A DNA stretch of 64,000 bases from Rhizophagus irregularis. Taxonomy: Eukaryota; Glomeromycota; Glomeromycetes; Glomerales; Glomeraceae. The translations under genes and the position numbers were made by a program. The notes under the pieces were generated by a model that worked only from the letters and a program-made list of their open reading frames with translations, had not been told where the DNA came from and did no database searches. This document shows positions 24,640-35,769 of the stretch, piece by piece (the first letter of the stretch is position 1; each line of letters starts with the position of its first letter). The stretch lies in NCBI RefSeq assembly GCF_026210795.1, contig NC_089444.1:1106501-1170500 (forward strand), given 5' to 3'.

Positions 24640-26806
24640 TAATTGATCGCTGACCGACACTTTATTATTTAATTCCGGTCGGTTGCATTTTTCAATCAAA
24701 TGCAAAAGAGACCATTCTATTTCTGAAACATGTTCTACCGAAAAAGCCCAAAATTTTATGGTCAAAAGGTCAGATATTTCATGTGTTACACAAAAAATCA
24801 GACAAATCAAATAAACCAACCCGACCGAAGAATACAACGACCGGAATCTACGAGGCTAATGATGCTGGAAAAGCGCTTAATATGAACAAAAGATTATACG
24901 TAAGAGTATCCAAAAAAAATTGTGCCATTTATTTAAATGCCTCGCCACTATCATAAAACCATGAATTGAAAATGAAACATTGTATCTGTAATCTTGCCTA
25001 TAATTAGGGATGATGGAAAAGTTAAGGTTGAGCGACTTGAGTTGGTTCGTTCCATTCGGTTTGGTACATTTGGTTTTAATAAATTTTGATATATACTAGT
25101 ACTGACTCGGATCTGGACCGAAGTGACAAGAACCGAACCGGTTTGACTCGGTTTTTTCAACAGTATCGGTTCGGAATCGAACCGAACCAAGCGAGTCGTC
25201 TCCCTACTACCTATAATGAAATAATTTCGAGTTAACATTAGAGAACTCTTCACACTTAAATGTCTTCAAAGTCATGTTTCGGAACGACTCACGCCCACTA
25301 TTACCAATATTTGCCAAGAAGACAATTAAATTAGCGGGAGTATTTGACACGGGTTTTGGAATTTGAACTTTTTGAGATAAAGCGTCGTTTTCATGCCCTG
25401 CTAACTTTGTAGGTTTCAATTATTACCGCGATTTTTCCCCTATTTTTCGCATACTTCCACAACAGCAGTAATTTTTTACAATGTTTGTTCAATTTATATA
25501 CTGATTTTATTTATGTAAAATAAAATTTAGATATATTCTATAATCTGTGTTAGACAAAAATGAATATGAATTTTCTCTATTAACATGATGATTATAAATA
25601 TAATTTCTAATTTCTAACAATAATTGGTACGGACTGTTTTTTGGTTTGTTTTAATTAAATTTAATTACAAAAATAATTATTACTGGCTCAATTAAAACAT
25701 TCAAACTTATCTGATTTACCTAAAAATTCTGGAACGAAGTTTTTCAAGATCTTTTGTAAACAACGGCTACTCTACTTCTTTGAATTGTTCTTCAATTCAC
25801 AATCATCGCTTTATTACAGTTGAATATTAACCAACTGCTGAATAACTGACAATAATTCAAACACTTTTCATAATTAATATAACTAACATTATTTCAGGTT
25901 AATTTCACTTAATGTTAGATGATACAAATATACTTTATAAAAAATTTTTAGAAAATTAATCACATGTCTGAGTTTTTCTGGAGTAAAAACTAGAAAAATG
26001 ATCATTAATCGGAGTTTTTCCAGAAAATTTTTTATAGGGATATAATCATTCCAAAGCTACTAGTATACAAAATACAGAGTTCAAGTACATAGTCTACCAT
26101 TTCCACGATAGGACAATTAGGCATCTCACAATATTGCCTTGTTATTTATAATCAAAAAGATTAAAACTGCAAAAATATTAATAATAGATAAAATAAAAAA
26201 AAATTGATGAAGGGAAAAAAGCCAAATGACCTAACCTTTGAAAAATATGTATTAGAATTTTCCGATGCTAATCTAAAGTTAATTTCGGATTATTATTAAA
26301 AAATGTTAATTCGGTAATAAGAAGGTGTTTGGTAATGCCTTGTTAAGGAATGGTAAATATGGAATATATGCATCCGGTTTATGGTTTGCAGTCTCTTATA
26401 GATGATTTATCGTTATGAAAATCACGAATAAGATAGAGCGGCTACCGGAGTTTTATAAGATTTATGAAATTTATAAAATTTATAAACATTGACTGGTATT
26501 GTGCAATCAATCTTTAACTGTAAAAAAAAGGATAAAAAATTTAGAAAATCATACACTTAAATTCAAAATAACAAGAAACAATTTTTTTTAATACTATACT
26601 TATTAAATCTTTTGGTATGAAACGATAAATAACAAGTTATTTAATGGTTTAAAGTGTTTGTTCAATTACAAACTAATTTTATTTTACTTTATCAGTGTTG
26701 AACAAAGAATAAATAAAAGAAAATAATATATAAATTTGTTATAACATATACTAGTACAAATATTTACTTTGAATATTCTTCTGATAATTGTAATACATAA
26801 ATAAAC
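24640..26806. repeat. Array spacer, copy 1
   Basis: Non-coding DNA with near-identical counterparts at about 35770-37620 and, more diverged, about 40320-41100. Shared landmarks are cactatcataaaaccatgaa (about 24949/35997), ggttgagcgacttgagt (about 25028/36075), ttcatgccctgctaactt (about 25390/36430) and the cggagtttttccagaaaatt segment (about 26012/36714). Within it, about 25007-25205 has inverted TAGGGA..CGACT ends and cggttcg repeats and may be an old MITE that predates the duplication. Short open frames here look incidental. Confidence 0.7.
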
Positions 26807-26958
26807 ACTAGGAAACGGGAACCGTTGTAAGTCCGGAGCGAAAAACTAAAATTTGCGATTTCATTGGGTGACGATCACGTGGCGGACAGAGAAATTCACG
26901 TTGATCAATTTTTTTTCATAGTGTGTAGACAATATTGTCCTTCGCTTCGCTCCGGACA
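26807..26958. mobile_element. 152-bp insertion with inverted gtccggagcgaa repeats
   Basis: Comparison with the paralogous spacer at 37611-37630 shows an extra 152 bp in this copy. The insert contains gtccggagcgaa (26831-26842) and its complement ttcgctccggac at its right end (26946-26957), so it is likely a MITE that arrived after the segmental duplication. It is noticeably GC-richer than its surroundings. Target duplication is not obvious. Confidence 0.6.
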
Positions 26959-26980
26959 ATAACTCATTCTGTTATATAAC

Positions 26981-29427
26981 TTATATTGCACAGTCTAAAC
27001 ATTCCGTACGATTGTTAATACATTGAGTATAATCATCAATATATTCAGGGAGATCCTTTGTAAAAGAGTTAAGTAGTCGAGATGTATAAATAGCTTGAGG
27101 ATGAAAGGTTGATTTGATGTTTCTGTTTGTACTTCTATATTTTTCTGCTTCTTTGAATTGTTCTTCAATTTGATCATTATCATCTCGTTTTATTTCATTT
27201 TTACAATATGAATTATGAAATAAAATAATGAATTTTTCTATTTCGGAAGCGTTCGGTCTATTAATAGGATTTGAATCCCAACATTTTTTCATTAAATCAA
27301 TATAACATTTAGGTGCTTCCAGCTCATTTATTTCAGGTCTAATTCCTTTACATATATCTATTACTAGAAGATGATCATGTGCACAATTGGAGAAAGGTTG
27401 CTTTTCAGTCGCTATAAAATACATGATCATACCAAAACTATATATATCTGCTGCTTGAGTATAGGTTTTTCCTCTTAATACTTCGGGAGCCACGTAAGGC
27501 ACAACTCCATAAATGTTTGTTTCATCTATATTACCAATTTCTCCACATAATCCCATATCGGAAATATAATTTGAAGTAAACAAATGTATCTCCTTAAATA
27601 ATATATTTCCTATATGAAAATCACGATGAACCATCTGTTTTTGATGAATTTCTTTGAGTCCACTAATAATGCTGCTTAACACTTTTAATTTAATTAACCA
27701 GTTAAAATATTTTGAATTATTATTCATCCAATAATTAAAATTTCTACCTTCTGCATACTGGAGAACCATAATGTAATTTTTTGTATCTGGATCTTGAGAT
27801 ATTCCATAAACTCTAAGAATTTTATCAGGATTATAAATTAAATATGCCTTAACCTAGAAAAAAAATTAATTTAATTATTTATAAATTATAAATAATTAAA
27901 TTATAAACTTTATACCTCATTTAAAAATCCATTGGTTATATTTTGTGAATTATTTAAACATTTTAAAGCAACTTTCTTATCTGAATCTCTTATCCACTCA
28001 TTTTTATCCTTATAATAACGAAATGGGCCATCCTTCCACATTGCTGAATATACTGTCGCAAAACCACCTTGATCTATTTTTTCAATATCACTAAACTGAT
28101 TATATGGTATCCATTCAAAAAATATATCCTTGTAAACATCAATTTTCAATAGCATTTCTCGAATAAAATTATCAATTTTTTCATTCCCACTAGTCCAGGT
28201 TATAAAATATTCTCTCTGATTATTTATTTTGCATAGTATATTTTCATCTGTATATTGTTCAACACAATTTACACAAAATTTTCTTAAATATTTGATATTG
28301 AGAATCAATATATAATCTTTTGTAACCGAATCTTGAGAAATTCCATATATCTTATTAATGCTGTATTCCTTTATTGAATATTTTATTAAAACCTATTAAA
28401 TGTAGGCAAAATGAGAAATATTATAAAGTATTTGAATAATTTTGTACAGAAATTTTATACCTCACTTAACACTCTCTTACTATAAAATTTTTCACCATCA
28501 AAATATTCTAAAACAACTATTTCATCCGAATTTCTTATATATTCTTTATTCTTACTATTCCAGTACAATGAGCCATTCTTCCATATTGCTGTAGCAAGAG
28601 TATCTTTTTTTATTTCTTTAATATAATTAATATCACTAAGCTGGTCGTATGGTATCCATTCAAGTATTTTATCCTCTGGTTCGTTAATTTTTAATTGCAT
28701 TGTGTAAATAAAATTATCAATTATTTCATTTACACTGGTCGAGTTTATATTATTATTCTCAAGATAATTTACTTTGCATGGTTTGCACCAATTCATATTT
28801 ATATCTGTATATTGTTCACCGCATTCTATGCAAAATTTTTTCAAATAATTATTATAGAGAATCAATAAATAATCTTTTGTAATTGGATCCTGAGAAATTC
28901 CATATATCTTACTAATTTTACTTTCTTTTATTGAATATTCATTTAAAACCTATTAAATATAAGCAAGTTGAGCAATATTAAAAGTGTTTTAATAATTTTG
29001 TATAAGAATTTCGTACCTTATTTAACAATCTTTCATTCTCAAATTCTTCACTATCAAAGTATTTTAAAGTAATTATTTCATCCGAATACCTTAAATATTC
29101 TTTATTCTTACTATTCCAATATAATGAGCCATCCTTCCATGTTGCTGTAGCAAGATTACCTTTTCTTATTTCTTTAATATCTTCAAATTGATTATAAGGT
29201 ATCCATTCAAATATTATGTCGGTCGGATGATCGATTTCTAATTGCATTTCGTGAATAAAATTATCAATTTTTTCATTCCCACTAGTCCAGTTTACTTTAA
29301 TTTTAAAACAATTTTTTCGACATAATTTACACCATTTATAGCGTGTACTTGGTTTATTTATATACATTACAGTAATTGCACCACATGTTATACATTTTTT
29401 AATCAATTTTTTAAACAAGCTTCGCAT
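26981..29427 (-). CDS. TKL-like kinase with three tandem N-lobe modules
   Basis: Predicted Ser/Thr or dual-specificity kinase. Four exons, all multiples of three and all introns phase 0 (62-68 nt): 29427-29017, 28949-28461, 28392-27916, 27853-26981; 749 aa. Module 1 (residues 1-137) and module 2 (138-300) each carry a Cys4 ribbon (CxxC...WCKxC) and an N-lobe whose glycine loop is eroded but whose beta3 lysine context (TLKYF in module 1) can still be aligned. Module 3 (301-459) has a loop DQGGFATVYSA, a VALKCL lysine and the FLNEV helix C. Residues 460-749 hold IYGISQDP-type beta4/beta5, HRDFHIGNIL (catalytic Asp/Asn), SDMGLCGE (DMG in place of DFG), VAPEVLRG, CWDSNPINRPN and the tail ECLDCAI. 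The start MRSLFKKL at 29427 is chosen because the paralogue at 40129 begins the same way; an upstream in-frame ATG exists at 29523. Substrate unknown. Confidence 0.85.
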
Positions 29428-29680
29428 TTTGACAGGCGGGTATATTGTAACAATTACTTTGTTATATTTTGCGGAGGATTTAAAAAAAGTTTTGAAAGAG
29501 GAACTATTTGTCATACCAAACAAAGATGCGACTTTCGTGCACGTAATGTTAAATACATAACCTTTCCTTTTTTGTTAATGTCATCCCCGGTAATTCCACC
29601 CAAGTTTCTATTAGACGTACGGTGACATATAAGAATATCCGTAGTAAAAAAAACTAAATTTGTACAATAACCTACCTAAA

Positions 29681-29732
29681 ATACCCTAATATAGCCCTAA
29701 TATCTAAACCCTAATCCTAACCATCCTAACTA
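29681..29732. repeat. Degenerate telomere-like CCCTAA tract
   Basis: About 50 bp with repeated ccctaa/cctaa steps (taccctaatatagccctaat, then aaaccctaatcctaac). It may be an interstitial telomere-type remnant or chance AT-rich sequence. It is not an exact tandem array. Confidence 0.4.
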
Positions 29733-29879
29733 AATCCATATATAAATAACGGTATCCAATCAAAAACTCGGAGTAAATTAGTAAATTCGATCTCGTTGAT
29801 TTAATTTTCTGGTTACTCTGGCTAACCAAAAAAAATCTGCCGATCGAAACAATTCTGATGCAAAATAGAAAAAAATAAA

Positions 29880-30544
29880 ATAAATGAAAGGAAATAAAAG
29901 AATGACAAAAATGACTTCATAAGCAAAAATAAAAATTCTTGCGTGGGTAAATTTGAAAATTATGTTTTTGAATTTCTCAAGTGCTAAAGTCTAGAAAAAA
30001 CAACTGAAAAATCTTATTACTGTAATTTCGGATCATCATCAAGAAAATAGCGTCGATAAAAGTACGTCAATGAAAAAATGTTCGTGAATATATGTATCCG
30101 GTTACGGTTATCCGATTGCAGCGGCACAAGCTTTATCTTGCTGAAGTTTACTAACTTCTTTTTGTGAATAATTATGGAAAAAATTGTAATTTGGAATCTT
30201 TTATTTTATTTTTCAGATAATTTGTCGTTCAGCATTGATGGTATTGTACAATCAATCGTTTCAATTCGAATCAGCAAGGACTAATTGTTATTTTGGCACT
30301 ACTGTATAAACTTAACCTTTTGATTCTGAAATATTAAACAACAAAAGTTATTTGCAATGTTTTTTCAATTACAAATTGATTTTATTTTACTTTGTTCAGT
30401 GTTGAACAATGACTAAATAAAGAAAATAATATAAATTTATTATAGCGTACTATTTACCATCAACCAGCACAAATATTTACTTAGCATATTGCCATATACT
30501 TCTGATAATTATAACGAATAAACATAATTTATTCTGTTATTGCA
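29880..30544. repeat. Array spacer, partial copy
   Basis: Non-coding DNA alignable with the spacer next to the intact kinases at about 26160-26980 and 36950-37640. Shared landmarks are gtacgtcaatgaaa, tgcatccggtt/tgtatccggtt, ttattttactttrttcagtgttgaac and ttctgataatt. It precedes the kinase relic at 30545, showing that this relic was once a full array unit. Confidence 0.6.
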
Positions 30545-30907
30545 CAATCTAAACTGAACATTCCGTACGATTATTAATACATTATTGAGTATAATCGTCA
30601 ATATAGTATCCTTTGTAAAGGAATTAAGTAGTCGAGATGTATAAGTAGCTTGAGGATGAATGGTTAATTTAATGTTTCTGTTTGTATTTCTATATCTTTC
30701 TGCTACTTGGAATTGTTTTTTAATTTGACATCATCTTGTATTACTTAGATGAATTATTAAAGGTAATTTTTTAATATTAAAACCTCTAACATTTAGTCGA
30801 ACAATTTGAACTATAAAATGAAATAATAAAATTTTCTATTTCGCTAGTGTTCAGTCTATTAATCGGATTTGAATCCCAACACTTTTTCATTAAGTCAAAC
30901 ACTGAGG

Positions 30908-31462
30908 TAGGACCCAGAAATATATATACAGGGGTAGGGTACACAGATGCGTCGCCATCATAGTGGAATTAGACGGAGTAAAGTTTTGATTTGTGTACAA
31001 TTTTAGAATTTTTCATCTATAGTTAGGTTATCAAGATTGGATTGCGTATTTTTATCAAAATTTTTATATGTAAAAAATTAGTTTGCGTATTTTTGGCCTA
31101 AATTTGGCTAATCTTATATATAAAATATTTTTATTGTACGTACTTATTTAATTAACCGCATTGTAATATTTAGTATTAATTGAAAGAAATTTCTAATGGT
31201 TAAAAGTGAAATTTTAGAAAAATATTATTGAAAAAATGGTAAATTCTATTTTTTCACATTAGTATTTGGTTTTATAAATAATAGAGAAGCCATGATAAAA
31301 TAATTAATAACTTAATGTCTGAAATTTTATTTGCGTATTTTTGCAGGATTTTTATATCAGGTGTCAATTATGCGTACTACTCATATAAAAATTCTCTGCG
31401 TACAGATCATAGTAAAAAAATTTTTCGCCACCTGACCCCTATATATATATTTCTGGGTCCTA
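30908..31462. mobile_element. 555-bp non-autonomous element in kinase relic
   Basis: Imperfect inverted ends begin TAGGACCCAGAAATATATA and run on into a shared agggg. The target duplication is ctgagg (30902-30907 and 31463-31468). Removing the element with one copy of the duplication rejoins the kinase C-lobe relic (…attaagtcaa / gtgtttccgactcattattt…). No transposase is encoded. A 6-bp duplication does not settle the superfamily. Confidence 0.75.
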
Positions 31463-33616
31463 CTGAGGTGTTTCCGACTCATTATTTCAGGTCTAGTTCC
31501 TTTACATACTATGTAATATATATATACTAGGTGATGTGCACAATTATAGAAAGGTTGCAGTTGCTACAAATACATAAGCATACTAAATCTGCTGCTTGGT
31601 TACTATAAAGCTTTTTTTTTTTTTTTTTACAATGACAAACGCATATTTATTGATTAAAGAGGGCCTATGTTAGTATGTCGCGCACTAGTACAAACATAGG
31701 CAGTAAAATAACCTCAATATACCCATTGAAATTGAGCAGTCTAAAACTACTCGCTCTCTCCATGTCAAGGCCACTACCGTCCCCGATCAACACCTTTAAC
31801 CCCTACACCAACCTATATACAAGCTATCTACATACATGGGTATATCTCGTTATTCTACACTAAAAAAAGAAACCTAAACTATTTTTTGTTTTGACCCTTT
31901 TTCTTCTTTTTACGGCCCATCCTGCTTCCAGGTTTCCCGGCCCAGGGTTTTTTTTCTTTTTTAACTTCTCTAAAGCCTTCTCCAGTCTCTTCGTATTCTG
32001 TGTCACTTCACGTTCCCTGTTTTTTCTTTATACGCTTCTTGTCTTCTTCATCGTCCGATGATGATGAAAAACCATTACCTGGACCTATTAAAAATGGGTT
32101 ACGGTTTGAACAAGTAAATGGATACTTGTTGTTTTGTGATGGTAATTGTTTAGTACAATCAGCGTTAACTTTCAGTTGTTGTATTCATGTAATTCTATCG
32201 GAGACACAGTTTTTTCTCCATTTGTAGAACGCTCTGACTTCTTCCCCTTTTTGTCGCCGACGCATTTTTCGAATAAAGAAATCCTAGCTTTACTCAGCAG
32301 GTGGTTTTCATCGTAGACTTTTATCTTGTTGTCGTCTTCAACTGGTAACGTCACTTTATCGTATTCGACCATTATCTCTTTTCGGTACTCCTCAATCACT
32401 TTAACCACGTTATCTGGAGAAGTATAATCTTTTAGCGGAGGCGATATTGTTTCTACTTGCTTTTCACTCAGCAGGTTTTTCCTAGTATATTTATTAACGG
32501 TATCGACTACCTCTTCCGTGGTTATATCTTTGATAATTGTTGGTGACGTTACGGTTGTTATTATCGGCTCTTCTTTTTTATTATTCGGGACCGTGCTGAT
32601 TAGCGCCCTCGGAAGAACCTCTTTTGTGGACTTCTTCGATGCACCATCTTGACGTTTTCTGTGAATAATCCAGGCTTGATCTGTGATTCCGCCGTCCAGA
32701 GTGATTGCATTGTTCAACTGATCTTCATCTTTAAAATACGCCAGAAAACTGTCTTATTTCCAAAGCGAGCAATTTTTCCATACTCAAAAGTATAATTTTT
32801 CCTCGCTATATCTTGGTAGTAATTCGTACATATTACTTTGTAAGCTTTCCACTTGCATTTTTCTTTTATGTCTTTAACAGTCCTATCTCCTTTGAACCAA
32901 TGAACGTCAATGACTTTTTTATTTTTATCATTGCTTCCTATTAGCACTTTCTCTTTCCATGCTCCATTTAAGAAGGATGTCTCATAATCTTCCAATAATG
33001 AAATGTCCGCTCTTACTGATTGGTATTTGTAGTGTTTTTTGATTCTAATTCTGTGTACCTTGCCTAATTGTTTTATGGCATTGACCACCTCTTCCTCACT
33101 ATATCTTGATGGTATGTCATAAAATAAAATATCACGTGATGTTGTACTCTGAGCCTGGTATTTTTTTGGATCGATATCTGATCGTCATTTGTTGGGAGCA
33201 CAATTTCCTTAACTGATTTTTTTTCACGTTTTTTATTTTTCAGCATTTTTCTTTGTTCTGAGATGTTTTTGATTGGTGTTTTTAACTCGCATTCTATTTC
33301 TTTATTTAGTTGTGTATCTTGTGTCGAAGTTTTTTGCTGCACCTGCCGCAGCCATGAACGAAGGCGAATATTCTGGTTTCCAATTCTTTTAACATCGTTA
33401 TCATAGTCTCTATATGCGAACCTCAGTATATTCCTGGCTATTATTTCTATAGTTTCACCTTTTATGCAGGTAATATTACTTATTTCCACTAGTAACCTAT
33501 GTGTTTTTAGCGTCCTGAAAAATATTTTGTCAAAAATATCCTCTATCTTGTCTTTATGCCTAGAGTTGGCTTTTGTAAAATTTTTTCCAACAAAGGACTT
33601 GACTTCTTTTAAGATA

Positions 33617-35027
33617 TCCCTATGAAAAAAGTCTGTGTGATTTTTGTTGAAAAATCATTCAATTAAATTCACTACGATTTCTGTATATTTGACCATACAA
33701 TAATTGTGCTAAAAATTGCAATAAATCACACAATTATTGCATGGTAATTCATTCAATAATTATCCTATTTTTGACCTGAATTTATACAATTATTGTGTGA
33801 TTTCTGAGCCAAATTTTAGGCCATATTTTAGGAATTATAGGTTAAATTTTACAGTAATAACAGGCAATTTATAAAGTGAAATTATGAATTTTTATTGACT
33901 TAAAATATAAAAAATATACACAATATTTCATAAATAAAATACTAAATTCGATATAATCATAAATATAAAAATTTGTAAGAAAATAAAATAAAATAAAGTA
34001 TGTTAATAACATGAAAGTAAATTAGTAGTATCAAAGAAGAAAGTAAATTATTAGTGTAAGTAAATTATTAGTATTAAATAAATAAAAAAAATATGAAGTT
34101 AGTGAAGAAAGCAAATTAGTAGTGTTAAAAAGTAAATTATTAGTGTTAGTAATAAAAAAGTATGAAGTTAGTGAAGAAAGCAAATTAGTGTGTTAAAAAG
34201 TAAATTATTAGTGTTAGTAATAAAAAAAAAGTATGAAGTTAGTGAAGAAAGCAAGCTAGTAACATTAAAATGTAAAAAGTTAGGAAAATAAAAAGATAAA
34301 GAACACAAGTTTTTCTTACCTGATATTTTAAAAGAAAGTTGAAGAAAAGTTAAAAGGTTAAAAAAAACATAAACAAAAACATTTCGCGTCATCATATTTA
34401 TTTTGACGATCAGATCACGTGATCAACATATATAATTTAAGAGTTAATTTTTACCGCATAATTCTGGCCAAATTATAATTCCAGTCAGAACTAATTGTAT
34501 AACCTAATAAAAAGTTTTTGACTTTTTTTTAGTTACAAGATGATACAAAAATTTCACCAATGGGTCCAAAAGATGCCCGTTTATAAGCAAATATGCAGTT
34601 GAAATTTGTGTAACCTTACTGCATAAATCACTTTACTTAGGAAAATCTATTTGTAATGGTCTATTTGACCCTAAAAGTGGTCAAATGTAACCATACAGGT
34701 AAGATGGAAAGTAGTATAGTAGGATTACTCAAAAATTGCTTTCTGTATCCTAAATTTAAGTCTATTTTCAAGTTGTACAATAATCACAATTTTTATTGTA
34801 CAAAAATTGAATGTTTTCTGTATCCTAAATTTAAGTTGTATAAAGATCACACAAAAATTGAACATTTTCTATATTCTAAATTTAAGTTGTACAAAAATTG
34901 CATACTTTTAATATGCTTTGAAAAACTTCATAGCTATTTTTATCCAAAAATCTGCAATAATTGTACAATTTCCACACGGACTTGAACAAATATCATACAA
35001 AAATTGGATGATTTTTTTTCATAGGGA
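33617..35027. mobile_element. Tc1/mariner-type MITE nested in the retroelement, 1411 bp
   Basis: The inverted ends are TCCCTATGAAAAAA (33617 on; complement to 35027), each flanked by TA (33615-33616 and 35028-35029). Excising the element with one TA exactly rejoins the reading frame of the retroelement ORF1, which confirms both boundaries. No transposase was recognised. The interior is built of tandem repeats: about 80-bp units at 34080-34260 (tatgaagttagtgaagaaag core) and about 60-bp units at 34735-34910 (ctgtatcctaaatttaagtt core). Confidence 0.85.
34080..34265. repeat. Tandem repeat, about 80-bp unit, three copies
   Basis: Three successive units contain gaagttagtgaagaaagcaa followed by gtgttaaaaagtaaattatt. 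They lie inside the 33617-35027 element. Confidence 0.75.
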
Positions 35028-35290
35028 TATGTTCCTCGAACTCCTCTTGCCCTCGGTATAACTCCATATTTATTAGTGTTTTAATAAGAAAAAATAAAAA
35101 ATTTTTATATTTTTGTAATTTTAGTTTTCCTCACTGCGGATTTCTAATAATTTTTAGTCCCGAGTTTTTTTTTTTTTTTCTACTATAAAGCTTTCCTCTT
35201 AATACTGGCTTCAGGAGCCACATAAGGCACAACACCATAAATGTTTTTTCTATATTACCAATTTCTCTACATAGTAATCCCATATCAGAA

Positions 35291-35487
35291 CTATGAAAAA
35301 TTTTTATCCGAATATTTCCATTATTTCTTCGTGTCTTCCGTAAAAATTCCGTGAAAATGATATATTCACGGATATCCGTGTTAGCGAGATGAAAATTTCC
35401 ATGATTTAAGGTTATTAATTCCATGAAAATGATACATTCACGGAAAAAACATGGAAAGATAAAACACGGATCAGATTTTTTACAGGG
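35291..35487. mobile_element. 197-bp insertion related to the 61.5-62.3 kb repeats
   Basis: Comparison with the intact kinases shows this block inserted between the DMGLC-encoding segment and the HRD-upstream segment of the relic. It contains inverted attcacgga / tccgtgaat motifs and aacacggatc...ttttttacaggg at the right end. This matches, in reverse, the cccgtaaaaaaaaacttgat / ccgtgttttatattcc sequence at 61900-62190. No coding content. Confidence 0.65.
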
Positions 35488-35769
35488 CGAAAAGTAGATA
35501 AAAGTATTTCCTTAAATAATATATTTCCTATATGAAATCAGATGAACCAACTGTTTTTGATGAATTGCTTTAAGACCATTATAATGTTACTTAACACTTT
35601 TAATTTAATTAACCAACTAAAATATTTAGAAGTATTATTCAACCAATAACTAAAATTTCGACCTTCCGCATACTATTGGAGAACCATAATGTAATTTTTG
35701 TATCCGGATCTTGAGACATTTCATAAACTCTAAGAATTTTATCAGGATCATTACAATTAAAAATTCCTA

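Larger units (their letters stand above)
31990..35067 (-). pseudogene. ORF1/gag-like protein of the retroelement, broken
   Basis: The frame opens at an ATG at 35067 (MELYRGQEEFEEH). It is interrupted at codon 14 by a TA-flanked MITE and resumes at 33614 as ILKEVKSFVGKNFTKANSRH. It then runs through a basic, Lys-rich region. A region like an RRM fold follows (DILFYDIPSRYSEEEVVNAI, then KQLGKVHRIRIKKHYKYQSV), then HWFKGDRTVKDIKEKCKWKA and a Ser/Lys-rich tail. Frameshifts lie near 33165 (in an A run) and near 32745, and stops follow below about 32170; the 3' limit is approximate. The RRM-like call is by pattern only. It is not a host gene of known function. Confidence 0.6.
31615..35180 (-). mobile_element. 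Poly(A) retroelement carrying only an ORF1-like gene
   Basis: Read on the minus strand, the element ends in a poly(A) tract (T run at 31612-31628) preceded by AATAAA about 20 nt upstream (complement at 31646-31651). It is flanked by a 14-bp direct repeat tactataaagcttt (31601-31614 and 35181-35194) within a kinase relic. These are hallmarks of target-primed (LINE-type) retrotransposition. Its length is about 2.15 kb once the nested 1.41-kb element (33617-35027) is removed. It contains a gag/ORF1-like reading frame but no reverse transcriptase or endonuclease, so it is a non-autonomous LINE derivative or a retrocopied mRNA. Confidence 0.8.
30545..35755 (-). pseudogene. Kinase C-lobe relic split by insertions
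   Basis: Scattered but collinear pieces of the family C-lobe are read on the minus strand. They are the tail ECLDCAI..TSRLLN region (30545-30720), the CWDSNP..RPN region (about 30810-30900), the ICKGTRPE region (31469-31600), the APEVLRG to DMGLC region (35195-35290), the HQKQ..NILF region (35488-35590), and the hinge and beta4/5 region (35590-35755). The pieces contain frameshifts and deletions. They are separated by a 555-bp MITE, a retroelement of about 3.6 kb that itself contains a 1.4-kb MITE, and a 197-bp insertion. No N-lobe or zinc-ribbon module remains upstream. Confidence 0.85.
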
